64,000 nt of DNA from assembly GCA_026770025.1 (NCBI GenBank), contig JAMXDE010000004.1, forward strand, positions 1 to 64,000. Direction: 5' to 3'. The notes beneath the pieces are model-generated. The model saw only the letters and a program-made list of their open reading frames with translations. It ran no database searches and had not been told where the DNA came from. This DNA is from Craspedostauros australis. Taxonomy: Eukaryota; Bacillariophyta; Bacillariophyceae; Mastogloiales; Achnanthaceae. The first letter of the stretch is position 1, and every line of letters starts with the position of its first letter. The position numbers were made by a program, and so were the translations under genes. Positions 39,273 through 49,446 of this stretch are shown here, piece by piece.

Positions 39273-39275
39273 ACG

Positions 39276-39541
39276 GAACAGGGACGCAGTAGCACGACTG
39301 CTGGGGGAAATGGACATGATGTAACAAGACTAATTGCAGACACGCCGTGTTCCAGCGTGTAAATCTGCCTTCGCTTTGTTTGTTGATCTGTTGTTTTGAG
39401 CGTCACGGAACGCATTCGCTTTCTCTCACAAAAACCACAATTCGCACGATTAACATACGATTACAACACAGACAACAACAGCAACCAAGACGAGCATTCC
39501 AACGCATGAAAGACAACCACCATGGCAGGATCAGCAGCTGA
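39276..39541. other. Region between DT-B and the Copia-4 gag
   Basis: 266 bp that may include the Copia-4 leader and 5' LTR end. I found no matching LTR after 54182, so the LTRs of Copia-4 appear lost or too diverged. No gene. Confidence 0.4.
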
Positions 39542-40187
39542 GATACAGAATTATCTTCGAATGTGCTACTGTTTCCAGAAGATGCAATGGGTCAACCGTT
39601 GAAGGAGCAAGAGATTGTGTCATTTGACGACCTGCTTGCCTTTGATGATGAAGAGATCCAAGGCTTGTGCAAGACAATTTGACAAGGCAGTGGCTACTTT
39701 CAGAACCCATCATTCATACCCTCAAAGTCAGATACTGGAATACCAACGATGATCAAGAATCCAGGAGTGCCTTTTGGATGGGTCTACGAACAGCAATTGC
39801 GACAACTTCAATATTTACGATTTCATTACAGCCACATTCAACGGACTTTCACGTCTTCGAACGCCACACTATCAAGATTGAGAAGTGTGTGGAGCCTGTT
39901 CAAGGAAGAGGAACGCATCAAGAAAGCAAACCCTTTGCCAGTACCAGAATTGCTTACCAAGATCGAGAACGTCAGGGAAACATTGGAGGATATCAAGAAC
40001 TATTTGGAGAATACACTTGGAAGCAAGGATGTGCCTTTGGCGTACGTTGTTCGACCAGATTTGGCAAAACCAGAAGACAGATCTCCGCCTGTATTGAAAA
40101 GATTTGGAGAGCCGACAGTATTGGACGAACTCATCGATAGAGCACCACACGTGGAGCTGACCTACAGAACAGATAATGCAACAGTTT
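39542..40187 (+). pseudogene. Copia-4 Gag, N-terminal part
   Basis: The frame reads NVLLFPEDAMGQPLKEQEIV, then DDLLAFDDEEIQGLCKTI, a TGA at 39680-39682, and continues past IKNPGVPFGWVYEQQLRQL to LGSKDVPLAYVVRPD and ELTYRTDNATV at the LINE insertion point. The GxPLxYVxR core matches Copia-3 Gag. The upstream frame closes at a TGA at 39539-39541, so the original start is lost or in another frame; an ATG at 39523 is out of frame. Confidence 0.7.
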
Positions 40188-40287
40188 TAGTCCGCATGAC
40201 CCTTCCACCAAGAAGACGTATGTAGGACCAGTACTAAAAAACTTACGTAGAACGTGTACAAACACTACCAGAACAAAAACTTCGACA

Positions 40288-41109
40288 ATGACGCGCACAG
40301 ACGCAGCAAACGGCTCCGGCAGAGCCGACCCAAGGCACCCCCGTACCCCACAAAGGGCACCGGGACGAGCAGGAAGAGGAGGGCGACACAATGGTGGTAA
40401 CGGCGGCAGAGGGCGTGGAGGAGGGGGCCGGAAACAGTCCAGGGAAGCCGCACGGAAGAAAGCGGCGAAAACCATCACCGCAACGGACGACGGCGGTTGG
40501 ATTTGGAGTCACGACCATGAGAAATCGTGGGGTGACATCCTTCGGGAGCGTAATTTGTTGACACGGGATGCAGAACCCTTCACAACCGCCACAGGGGCAG
40601 AAGGTGCTCTCGATGAGACCATTGCGCACACCAAAGCGAACTCCGAAAATGAGGACGTGGGGAAAACGCTGGAAGAATGGACGGAAGTGTTCAAAAACGC
40701 TTACGACAACAAGCTGCAGCCAGACCAGAACATCAACCTGGTGGAGCTTATGATCCGATTGGTAGCCACTCCCAACATATTCCCCAACATGTGGGATGCA
40801 GGGCGGATCAGAGCCACGCACGAGACTTCAGCATGGATAGCGGCACGAATCGTACTCATGCGGACCAAAGGGATCGAGTTTGAAGACGAAGAGGAGACCA
40901 CTACGTCCCCAAACCCGAAGAAGAAGAAAAAGCAACGCAAACCAAAGCGCAAGGTGGTGGCTTTCCCAAGGAAGTCAGCTCGTCAGGCTGAGCTACCCAG
41001 CGTGAACGACGTTTTGAGCGATTTCAACAAAACCTTCTTCGACGTGCGCCTGCCCATGGCGAGAGAATCAGTTGAAGTTCAACTAAGAACCGACTACTTT
41101 CCTTGTTAG
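40288..41109 (+). CDS. LINE ORF1a, Gly/Arg-rich N-terminus
   Basis: 273 residues from ATG 40288. The first 50 are Arg/Gly-rich with an RGG-like tract (GRGGGGRKQSREAARKKAAK), suitable for RNA binding. A helical middle region (VGKTLEEWTEVFKNAYDNKL) and a Lys-rich stretch near residue 225 follow, then VNDVLSDFNKTFFDVRLPMA. The frame stops at 41107-41109. The next 400 bp have stops in all frames, so this may be the front half of a protein continued at 41538. No standard ORF1 RNA-recognition domain is visible. Confidence 0.6.
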   Translation: MTRTDAANGSGRADPRHPRTPQRAPGRAGRGGRHNGGNGGRGRGGGGRKQSREAARKKAAKTITATDDGGWIWSHDHEKSWGDILRERNLLTRDAEPFTTATGAEGALDETIAHTKANSENEDVGKTLEEWTEVFKNAYDNKLQPDQNINLVELMIRLVATPNIFPNMWDAGRIRATHETSAWIAARIVLMRTKGIEFEDEEETTTSPNPKKKKKQRKPKRKVVAFPRKSARQAELPSVNDVLSDFNKTFFDVRLPMARESVEVQLRTDYFPC

Positions 41110-41537
41110 GGTATCCCGTGTCGTCGCTTGAAACTACTTTTGGCGCGTAAATTGTCCAAACCCGACAATGGACAGACCTTCCTTGCCCTCCCCCTCTTTT
41201 CAGTCACGAATCGTTCCCGATTCCCATGCTACGGTCCGTCTAAGCCAACCAACGCATGTGGGAACTATATGCTCCCAAGATCCTGTCAGATGAACTTCAC
41301 CTGGATTCCCTTTTGACGCCACGACGTTTGCTGGCCATGCCAGCCACACCATGGGCAATCTAAGCTGCTTCAACCTCAGCAATGGAATCCTGATGCAAGC
41401 TCAACCTGCTGGCTCCGGATGCGCAGCTCCCATCTCTTCAACATCTGCTGAAGCCACGAGACCTACTGCATGACATCGCCAGCGATTCAGGGGAGAAAGA
41501 CACGGAAGAAAGTACAGCCTCTTCTCAGCACTGAACC
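41110..41537. other. LINE segment between ORF1a and ORF1b
   Basis: No long frame. The plus strand gives broken peptide-like stretches (for example PTNACGNYMLPRSC), which may be a decayed part of one ORF1. Confidence 0.4.
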
Positions 41538-43373
41538 ATGAGGGTCAGTGCAGAGCCGTGCCAATACATGAATATCGTTTCTTCATCCTGCCTACAGCTA
41601 CTAACTCATAATAACAAGCTCAGATTAGTACAAACACTACTACTCTATTCATCGTTACAAGCCTTAACAGCCATACAACATTCAAGCCTTAACAGCCATA
41701 CAACATTCAAGCCCAGTGAACTGCGTCAATCGGCCTCATCTGAAGCCGGCAGTCCACAAGGCCTACTCCGGTTCGTCTACGAAAGTACACGAATCCTAAC
41801 TGAATCCAACGATCCGCTGATCAACCAGGTGATCGCGAGCCTCAACGAAGTGAGAGCATTCATATTCCGGGCTGATTCAAAAGCCCAGATTGTGGCGTGG
41901 CGAAGAAGTAAGGACATGAAACCTTGGACTGCGTCGGATGTACCGTGGACCTCTCGAGAGACTATCAAACAGTTCGTCGAGAGTCTGTACGCACGCACAG
42001 GATTCAACACCTACACGAGGATCTGGGTTGCTCACAAGGCAGACGCGGAAGTGTTCGAAGACGACGGAACGCTCCGGTCATCCGCAATTGCGTTCTCCAA
42101 GTCAGACATTCAAGAACACAACATCGTGACAGCCGGTTGGTTGTTTGGTAGTCACAGTACTACCAACAACAATGACCTGGCGGAAGCCATCAACGAGACG
42201 GAGATTGTGAAAGGCAAGTTCGCCGTCCAGCTGCGAATGAAGGAAATTCAGCTGGTTAGCAAGAGGAATCGTCCGAAGGATACCAGCGACTACAGAAACC
42301 GCCCCAGAGCCACGCATGTGATGAGTGGGCAGTCGAAAACCCACATGTGCAGAGTGGCCATGAAAGAGCTTTTTAACAACCGCTCTGACACGACCCGCAT
42401 ACTCGGGAAGCAAATGAGGTTCATGCCAGACGCTTTGGACAACAGGTTCGAGCATCCCCCGTCGGAACTCGCGAATTTGAGTAAAATGGCGGCCCACCAA
42501 AGGGAGTTTGAGAAGGTGATGAAGGTTCAGGGAGTGCATTCCATCCTGCAGCTGGATGTGGAGATTCCCATCTGGAGACTCACGCTTCGAGAGGTGGTCA
42601 TGAATCTCAGGTCGTTCGAAGACCCAGACTATTCCCTCTTCGTTTCGGTCGACACAGATCGCAGTGACTGGACTCAGACGCACTTCGTGTTTCACCCAAA
42701 AAGGAGGGTCGAGGCACACGAACTGATCTCGAAGCTTCCCTTCTTCTGCTTTAAAAAGCTTGACCACAGATGCCAAGGGTGGTTTACACCGCATGCTTGG
42801 GCACAGAACGAACACTACGATGTCGATTGGGAGTCTGGCCTAGTGTTGAGCAGAGAAGAGCAAGAGATGGGGCAGATGGTGCAAGCCGGGCCAAGATTCT
42901 TGAACCTCGATGAACACGAGGCAATGGGCATGACGCCAGCGGAGATGGGGTGGGAAGGGTATGTGGACGAGCAAGGAAACATGGAGCCCGTTCCATTGCT
43001 GCAGTTCGAAGTGGAATTGACCGCCAATCCAAAATCACAGAACGGGGACAACTACACCGTGGGAACGTTCGCCACGGCCTCTCCAGCACAGCAGGCGAGC
43101 CACGTGGCACATGCAATTGCGAGTGCGGCGTCCAGTAAGGCGGACAACCCAGGCACGTTTGCATCTGATCCAAAGGCCAAAGCTGACTACGACGTGGATC
43201 ACCCGGAAACCATAATGGAGGGTTTGGTGGACGAGGAAGACGAGGAGGACGAGGATAGCTCAAGCAGCAAAGGGATGGACACAAAAGATCCACCCGTCGA
43301 CGAATCGATCGACAATATGGACACCAGTTCCGAGAAATCCGACAGTGGCGATGGTGCCACAGTGCAGGCGTAA
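41538..43373 (+). CDS. LINE ORF1b, 611-residue protein of unknown fold
   Basis: An intact frame from ATG 41538 to TAA at 43371-43373. Residues about 80-400 look folded, with regular hydrophobic spacing; recognisable segments are LLRFVYESTRILTESNDPLI, ETIKQFVESLYARTGFNTYT, VTAGWLFGSHSTTNNNDLAE and THMCRVAMKELFNN. From about 480 it becomes acidic and Ser-rich (DEEDEEDEDSSSSKG), ending in a disordered tail. It does not resemble a zinc-knuckle or RRM ORF1. Because it lies between ORF1a and the endonuclease in an insertion with clean ends, it belongs to the LINE. It could be a nucleocapsid-like chaperone, but this is inference. Confidence 0.6.
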   Translation: MRVSAEPCQYMNIVSSSCLQLLTHNNKLRLVQTLLLYSSLQALTAIQHSSLNSHTTFKPSELRQSASSEAGSPQGLLRFVYESTRILTESNDPLINQVIASLNEVRAFIFRADSKAQIVAWRRSKDMKPWTASDVPWTSRETIKQFVESLYARTGFNTYTRIWVAHKADAEVFEDDGTLRSSAIAFSKSDIQEHNIVTAGWLFGSHSTTNNNDLAEAINETEIVKGKFAVQLRMKEIQLVSKRNRPKDTSDYRNRPRATHVMSGQSKTHMCRVAMKELFNNRSDTTRILGKQMRFMPDALDNRFEHPPSELANLSKMAAHQREFEKVMKVQGVHSILQLDVEIPIWRLTLREVVMNLRSFEDPDYSLFVSVDTDRSDWTQTHFVFHPKRRVEAHELISKLPFFCFKKLDHRCQGWFTPHAWAQNEHYDVDWESGLVLSREEQEMGQMVQAGPRFLNLDEHEAMGMTPAEMGWEGYVDEQGNMEPVPLLQFEVELTANPKSQNGDNYTVGTFATASPAQQASHVAHAIASAASSKADNPGTFASDPKAKADYDVDHPETIMEGLVDEEDEEDEDSSSSKGMDTKDPPVDESIDNMDTSSEKSDSGDGATVQA

Positions 43374-43686
43374 TTGCCAGCGACGCCAGTGGATCAGGTA
43401 CGCGCAACAGGTGTCGATCCAAAGGGATTCGGGCAAGCGAACAGGAATCCGGACGAAAGGTGGATAGAGACGAGACGGGAGAGAGAGACATCTCACCAAG
43501 TCCAGCCGTAAGGGGCGGCGAGTGCCAAAGCCAAATCAACAATACCGGCGAGCAACAACAAAAAAAAAGCGGGAGAAAGGGCCCAAGAGAACAGAGAACG
43601 GAGACGGTAAACAGGAGACTACAAAAAGGATAACAGCAACAAGAACTACAACAACAAGAATTACAACAATAATAATCACAACAACT

Positions 43687-43740
<54 letters not shown>

Positions 43741-43858
43741 GCCAGAGGCAATAATAGCAGCAAGAGGGACAACGTCACCGATACGTAGCCCGGGCAGCGA
43801 GCCAAAAGGCAGAACTCATCGACACGCCAGCAACGGAAGGAGCTGAGACACCGATAAC
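43374..43858. repeat. LINE inter-ORF spacer with an (AAC)n microsatellite
   Basis: Purine-rich spacer containing a pure ACA/AAC trinucleotide run of about 54 bp at 43687-43740, preceded by imperfect AAC/AAT repeats. The frames through it are low-complexity (poly-Thr or poly-Val) and not genes. Confidence 0.85.
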
Positions 43859-45721
43859 ATGAGTAACCAAGCCGGGATCCCGGCAGAGGGGGAGACAAGT
43901 AGACTAAACGATGCTTGTGGCGATGTGATGGAAAAGGAGAATGAAGTCAGAGTCGTATTTCAGAACGTGGCACAGATCCCTCTATATGCATATCAACAGA
44001 AGAATGAGGAAATCATAGACTTCATCCGACGGTCGAAACTCGATGTGCTAGCGATGGCGGAGACAAACTTGAGATGGAACCACGTGCGTCCCCATGATCA
44101 ATGGGAAGAACGAGTGCGCGGTAAAGTCAAACGATCCAAGCATATATTCTCGTACAACATCCACGAGCAAGGGCGCGAACCAAGGCTGTACGGAGGGACA
44201 GGCGTTGTTCTCACAGAGCAGATGGCGGCAAGAACCTTTCAGTACGGAGTTGATGAGAGTGGCATGGGGAGATGGTCCTGGTGCAAGATCGAAGGAAAAA
44301 GGCACAAGACTGTGAGAGTGGTGGCAGCATATAGACCGTGCAAATCCACCGCAGGTGACACCACCGTGTGGAGCCAGCAGGTGCGAGTGCTGAGTACGCA
44401 GGGGCGACAAGTCGATCCCCACGAGGCATGGATTCATGACCTACAAGAACTAGTGCGAAGGTGGAAAGGAGACGGGGATTCGATTGTGATAGGTGTAGAC
44501 CTAAACGAGGACGTTGACCAAGGACAGACAGCACAGGCGCTACGCGCGGTGGGACTCAAGAATTCGGTGGCCGACCACACTGGAGTGCAGTCACGCCGAT
44601 CCACCCAACAGCGGAACCTGACAGACACTCCTATTGATGCAATCTTTGTGTCTGAAGGACTTGACTTGGTCAGAGCTGGATATACAGCGTTTGGAGATGC
44701 CATTCCATCGGATCATCGAGCGATTTGGATCGACTTGAGTTTTGAACAGGTTTTGGGAGCTGGAGTGCAGCGAGTGAAATCTTCACAGCCCCGGAGGCTG
44801 GTGCTCAGCAACCCGAAGGTGGTACAAAAGTACAACGACGCGGTGCTCGAAGAATACGGGAAACACCGAATCCATCAGAGGGCCACGAAACTACTTGCGA
44901 AGGCGAAGGCGCAAGGATGGGAGCTTAATGCGGCCCAGCGCAGAGAATATGACGGCCTGATGACCCAAGTCAACCAAATCCGAAGACATGCAGAGAAGAG
45001 GAGTAGAAAGTTGACTATGGGGGAAGTCTCGTGGTCTCCAGAGGTACAGCACGCCCGCAACCAAGTCCGACACTGGTGTATCGAAGTCAAGCACTGGAAA
45101 GGGGTAAAAATCAGCTCATCTCTAAGGAAACGGGTCAGGGAGCAGTCAGGGTGTGAAGAGGCCACATCGTTGGAAACAGCGATGACCGAACAGTCGAAGG
45201 CGTACAAGTCCTATTACACCGTCAAAAAGGAACATCAACGAGCTCGGCAAGAGCATCTTGTCGAACTGGCAAGACTGCGACACGACAGCCATGAGCAAGA
45301 CTATGAAACTGCTATAAAAACTCTCATGAACCGAGAGCGGCAGCGGGAACAGGCCGGCAGGCTTCGCGCAGTGTTTGGAAAAGGAAAGGCGATGACCACC
45401 AAGGTCCTTTATACTGACGAGGACGGAGCAGTACACGAGTGCACGGAGCAACGTGATATTGTGGAGGCGTGTATTGTAGAGAACAAACGACGGTTCTCAC
45501 AAGCACACGATACCCCTTGCATGTCAGGTCGGGGGAGGCAGGTGATGGACAAGATCTGGAACCCTGATACAGCGGCTGATCTGTTCCGGGCTGACGGGAG
45601 CGCCACAACGTACGATAATCCTATCTGGCGTGACCTTATGCAGGCTCTTGAGCCAGTGGAGGGTGACGTGGACGAGCTCACAGTCAAGGAACACGTGAAG
45701 GCGTGGAAAAAAACAAACTGA
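43859..45721 (+). CDS. LINE ORF2 N-terminal part: APE-like endonuclease and linker
   Basis: Nicks target DNA to prime reverse transcription. From ATG 43859: N36 in VVFQNVAQ, E68 in LAMAETNLRW, AAYRPCKS, IVIGVDLNED, TPIDAIFVSEGLD and SDHRAIW near residue 284 are the expected catalytic set of exonuclease-endonuclease-phosphatase enzymes. A Lys/Arg/Glu-rich helical linker fills residues 300-620. The frame stops at TGA 45719-45721 after a run of seven A's; the RT frame continues one base out of register. Confidence 0.9.
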   Translation: MSNQAGIPAEGETSRLNDACGDVMEKENEVRVVFQNVAQIPLYAYQQKNEEIIDFIRRSKLDVLAMAETNLRWNHVRPHDQWEERVRGKVKRSKHIFSYNIHEQGREPRLYGGTGVVLTEQMAARTFQYGVDESGMGRWSWCKIEGKRHKTVRVVAAYRPCKSTAGDTTVWSQQVRVLSTQGRQVDPHEAWIHDLQELVRRWKGDGDSIVIGVDLNEDVDQGQTAQALRAVGLKNSVADHTGVQSRRSTQQRNLTDTPIDAIFVSEGLDLVRAGYTAFGDAIPSDHRAIWIDLSFEQVLGAGVQRVKSSQPRRLVLSNPKVVQKYNDAVLEEYGKHRIHQRATKLLAKAKAQGWELNAAQRREYDGLMTQVNQIRRHAEKRSRKLTMGEVSWSPEVQHARNQVRHWCIEVKHWKGVKISSSLRKRVREQSGCEEATSLETAMTEQSKAYKSYYTVKKEHQRARQEHLVELARLRHDSHEQDYETAIKTLMNRERQREQAGRLRAVFGKGKAMTTKVLYTDEDGAVHECTEQRDIVEACIVENKRRFSQAHDTPCMSGRGRQVMDKIWNPDTAADLFRADGSATTYDNPIWRDLMQALEPVEGDVDELTVKEHVKAWKKTN

Positions 45722-48572
45722 GCTCACCAACTCCGAGCCAAGTAATCCACACTTTGGGCACTACAAGTCGGCGGTATGGGATGAGACTCTTGCGGAGGTG
45801 GACATGGCTATGCGGGAAATACCGTACCAAACAGGCCATTCACCGGCAGAGTGGCAACGTGTCACGGATGTGGAGATCCTGAAAAAGGCGCAAGTGTTTA
45901 ACATTGAGAAGATGAGAACCATACAACTGATGGATGCTCAATTCAACCTCAACAACAAGAGGCTGGGAAGACAAATGATGGCCACCGCAGAAGAGCGCGG
46001 GTGGTTGTCCGAGTTTCAGTTCGGGAGCAGGAAGGGTCGATCGGCCATCAGCGCTGCACTCAACAAGAGAGTGAGCATTGACATTGGCAAACAAAAGAAG
46101 GTGCCAATCTGGTTTTGCTCCAACGATGCGAAGTCGTGCTACGACCGCATAGTTCCCAATTTTGCGGCGACCGTAATGATTGCAGCAGGAGCCAACCCGT
46201 CAGCAACAAGATGCATGTTCCGCACACTTCGAGATGCCGAGCATCGCATTAGCACGGCCTACGGAGTTTCGAAGCAGTCTTACAGCAGTGGAATCGACTG
46301 TTGCATGCATGGCATAGGACAAGGGAATGGTGCAGGACCCGCAATTTGGGCAGTCATCAGCTCGGTAATGTTCAAAGCCATGGAGAAGAGGGGCCACAAA
46401 CAGACCATCGCTTACCCAAGTAGCGAAGGGTCCTTCGATATTCTGGGGTCTGCGTTTGTGGATGACACCGATCTGGTCATGCTGGGTCGAGGCGCGATGG
46501 CGACGGCAGAGAACTTTGCAGAAATGGTGCATGACTGGAGCGAGCTGCTACGAGTTACCGGAGGAGCAATTGTCCCAAAGAAATCAGCGTGGTGGTCTAT
46601 GTTTCCCCAATTTGAAAACGGTCAGTGGCGATGGAAGGACGGGACGGAGAGCGAGGGGATAGCCATCAAGGACGGGGACGGGGAGCGCCGAGACATTCCG
46701 CGCCGACCCCTGGAGCAGCCATTGTTCACACTCGGAGTGTTCCTGTCATTTGATGAGAGCGAGGAGCAGCAGATTCAAGTGCTCCGAAAGAAGGCGGAAG
46801 ATTTTGCCGGCAAAATGAGGCGATCCCAACTTTCCCAGGAGGACGCGCGGTGTGCTCTCGTGCTTCGGTTCATCAAGTCAATCGAATATGTGATGGGGAT
46901 AACTCAGCTCACGGAGGCCCAATGGCGAAGGATTATGGCACCGGCGTTGCTGGCGGCACTGCCACAGATGGGATGCTCCAGAACATTCCCAAGAGACCTG
47001 GTCTACGGCCCAATCTCACTCGGAGGACTCGGGGTTCCCAATCCGGTGCACCGCCAACTGGTGCAGCAGATACAGCTGGCGTTTGAGGAAGTGCACGGGG
47101 ATACACCGACGGGCCGCATGTTGACATGCTCTATTCAAGCTGTCAAGGCAGAGTTGGGAGTGGGTGGTTCCTTGTTTTCGTATCCGTTCGACAGAGTGCA
47201 CCAATGTGTAACCCCATGTTGGGTGAAAGGCCTGTGGAGGCAACTACACGACACAGGTGTGAATGTCATTGAGACCACGGAGGCCCCCACCTTACAACGT
47301 GAAGGAGATGAATTCCTGATGAACCGGTGGATTAGAGACGGGAAGAAAGGTGCTGAGCTCTACCACTTGAACATGTGCCGGATGAAGCTGGGGGTTGCCA
47401 GAATGTCGGACATCGTGGAAGCGTCGGGAGTGTCGTTGGCGTCAGAGGTGTTGGAAGGCGTGAGTGCGCCAACTCAAGGGAGTCAGTGGGCCAACAGACC
47501 GGCTGATCTGCCTAGTGGGTGGTGGAGGGAATGGAGAAGGTGGTGCAAGAGTCTGTGCTACCGCGGACGACTGCTTCTGACGACTCTTGGCCGGTGGTAC
47601 GAGAACGACGGGACGTGGCAGTGGTGGAGGTCGGCGTTGACGAATGAGATCTTTGATTCTCATACCGATCCAATACGAGTGTTTGTGCCGGTACGGCAAC
47701 GCAGCAGGCGGCTGAAGTCTTACAGACAGCGAGGGACGACACCGGAGCTCCCGGATCGAGTGAATCGAGTGGTGGTGGCGGTTACCGAACGGGGGATCAC
47801 ATGGGATGGGCGAATTGGCTTGGAACGTGAGCCTGACGAACCCGCGACACCATACGATCCGGTTGAAGATCTCGGGGGTGATGCCACATGGGATCGATTG
47901 CTGACGGCAGCACGCAACCACACCCTGCTGCTGGTGAGTGATGGGTCGTTCAAGGCGGCTCGTGGGACCTCGTGCTCTATTATGTTCGACGAGGTCACAC
48001 AGCAACACGTGGCGTGCAACACTTTTGTCCCAGGGCCAGCATCGGTTCACAGTTCGTACAGAAGCGAGCTCGCAGGAGTGTGGGCGTCCCTCGAGATGCT
48101 GGATATGATCCCAGGCCTCGACGAAAGGTGTTCGGTTACCATAGCCCTTGATGGGTTGCAAGCGCTCCGCCAGGCCCAGGAAGGCTTTGTGCGGCCCAGT
48201 AAAAAGGACTGGGATATTCTTGTGGAGATCCATCGGCTGAGAAAGAGAATTCGTGCCAATCTGAAATGGGAGTGGGTGCGCGGTCATCAAGACGATACGG
48301 GTAAGACCTTGTCCATGCTTGAGAGGTTAAACGTCGAATGCGACAAGCGAGCCAAGGCATTTTGGGAGGTCACAGCCTCTCGAAGGAGGGTTCGACGCTG
48401 GAAATCGGTGACACAACGGTGGACGCTTGAGATCAGCGGGGAGCACTTTTCGCACGTTGGGCAATCGGAGATATACAAGACTCTGCAGTCCTCGGCGACT
48501 TTGGCATATTGGGTCAAGAAGTTCGGCTGGAGCATGGGTGTCGCTCGGGAAGTTGACTGGGAGGGCTACTAA
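45722..48572 (+). pseudogene. LINE ORF2 C-terminal part: reverse transcriptase and RNase H
   Basis: The RT frame is open without an ATG from about 45713 and reads ELTNSEPSNPHFGHYKSA into MREIPYQTGHSPAEW. RT landmarks are IWFCSNDAKSCYDRIVPNF, CMHGIGQGNGAGPAIWAV and GSAFVDDTDLV (catalytic Asp pair near 46460). An RNase H follows (VSDGSFKAARG, SSYRSELAGVWASLEML, ALDGLQALRQ and NVECDKRAKA). The frame ends at TAA 48570-48572, but sequence in the same frame continues as a zinc knuckle, so this TAA is probably a mutation. An RNase H after RT is found in several LINE clades, such as I, R1/Jockey-related and Tad. Confidence 0.85.
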
Positions 48573-49328
48573 GGCTCGAGAGCCGCGAAGAAAAACCGGG
48601 AAGTGGCGAAGTTTGTGACCAAGTGGTCGTCCGGGTTTGTTGGTGTGGGTCGCAAGATGAAGCAAATGGGACAGCAGGACAGCGCGAAGTGTAATTTTTG
48701 CGGGTCTGAGGAAACCACACAACATGTCCTGAGATGCGGTGAACATGAGGCTGAGTGGAGTCAGGTGACCCAGGAGCTGCTTGACAGAATGCTGGTCATT
48801 GGTACGGCACCAAGGCTAGTGGCGAACATGCGCGTTGGGCTGGTCCGTTGGCGACGGCGTCAAGAGTTGGCAGGCATCCAAAAAGGCATCGGGTGGTATC
48901 CGTTGATGCTGGGATTCTTCCACAAGGATTGGCGACGACAACAAGCCAAGTGGATGAAGAATCACGAGTGTCGATATCATGACGATTTGGCGTGGATGAA
49001 GGAGGTGGTGCGTTGGGTTTGGAAAGTGCCATGGGGAGTCCGGTTGGCGCGCAATGCGAAGGTACACGACGCGGATCAACACCCATCGCTTGCGGATCTT
49101 CGGAGGCAGGTGCGGAGGTTGACTGGTGGTGTCAGCCAGGACATGACAGAGGCAGAGGTGGTGCTCCTTCGTGAGGGGCACCAGATGGAATACGCAGCGG
49201 AGTCGCAGATGCGGCAATGGATACTTGACGTGACGGCGGTTCATGCAAGAGTGTCTGCCCGGAGACGGGCGCGCACCATGCAGAACGAGAGACAGCTCAT
49301 GAGTAGTTGGCTTGGCCTGACGGGTTGA
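48573..49328 (+). pseudogene. LINE ORF2 C-terminal CCHC region, after an in-frame TAA
   Basis: In-frame continuation of ORF2. It contains CNFCGSEETTQHVLRC, a CCHC-type zinc finger common at the end of LINE ORF2 proteins, then an Arg/Trp-rich helical region ending LMSSWLGLTG and TGA at 49326-49328. No ATG separates it from the stop at 48570, so it is a part of ORF2 rather than its own gene. Confidence 0.7.
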
Positions 49329-49429
49329 GGTGTCCGACGGCTCGTTCGAAGCTTGGCCTTACGGGGCCGGTGGAGGCGAGGATAAAGCCTACAGAGCACA
49401 TTTCTAATGTAATCCTTGAGTTATTATTA
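49329..49429 (+). other. LINE 3' untranslated region and tail
   Basis: About 100 bp ending GAGTTATTATTA, a short TTA-repeat tail directly before the second target-duplication copy. Confidence 0.7.
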
Positions 49430-49446
49430 AGATAATGCAACAGTTT

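Larger units (their letters stand above)
40188..49429 (+). mobile_element. Large APE-type LINE (non-LTR retrotransposon) in the Copia-4 gag
   Basis: 9242 bp flanked by a 17-bp direct repeat AGATAATGCAACAGTTT at 40171-40187 and 49430-49446. It has ORF1-type proteins, an APE-like endonuclease, reverse transcriptase, RNase H and a CCHC knuckle, and ends with a short TTATTATTA tail, all typical of target-primed insertion. The apparently full 5' end and long target duplication indicate a near-complete, fairly recent insertion. A frameshift near 45711 and a TAA at 48570-48572 disable the second ORF. Confidence 0.95.

Noticed and set aside
43536-43898. 120-codon minus frame with a long poly-Val stretch
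   Set aside because: It is the complement of the (AAC)n microsatellite, not a gene.
45705-45722. A AAA AAC slippery heptamer for -1 frameshifting in the LINE
   Set aside because: The heptamer is not in the required register, and the RT frame is +1 relative to the endonuclease frame.
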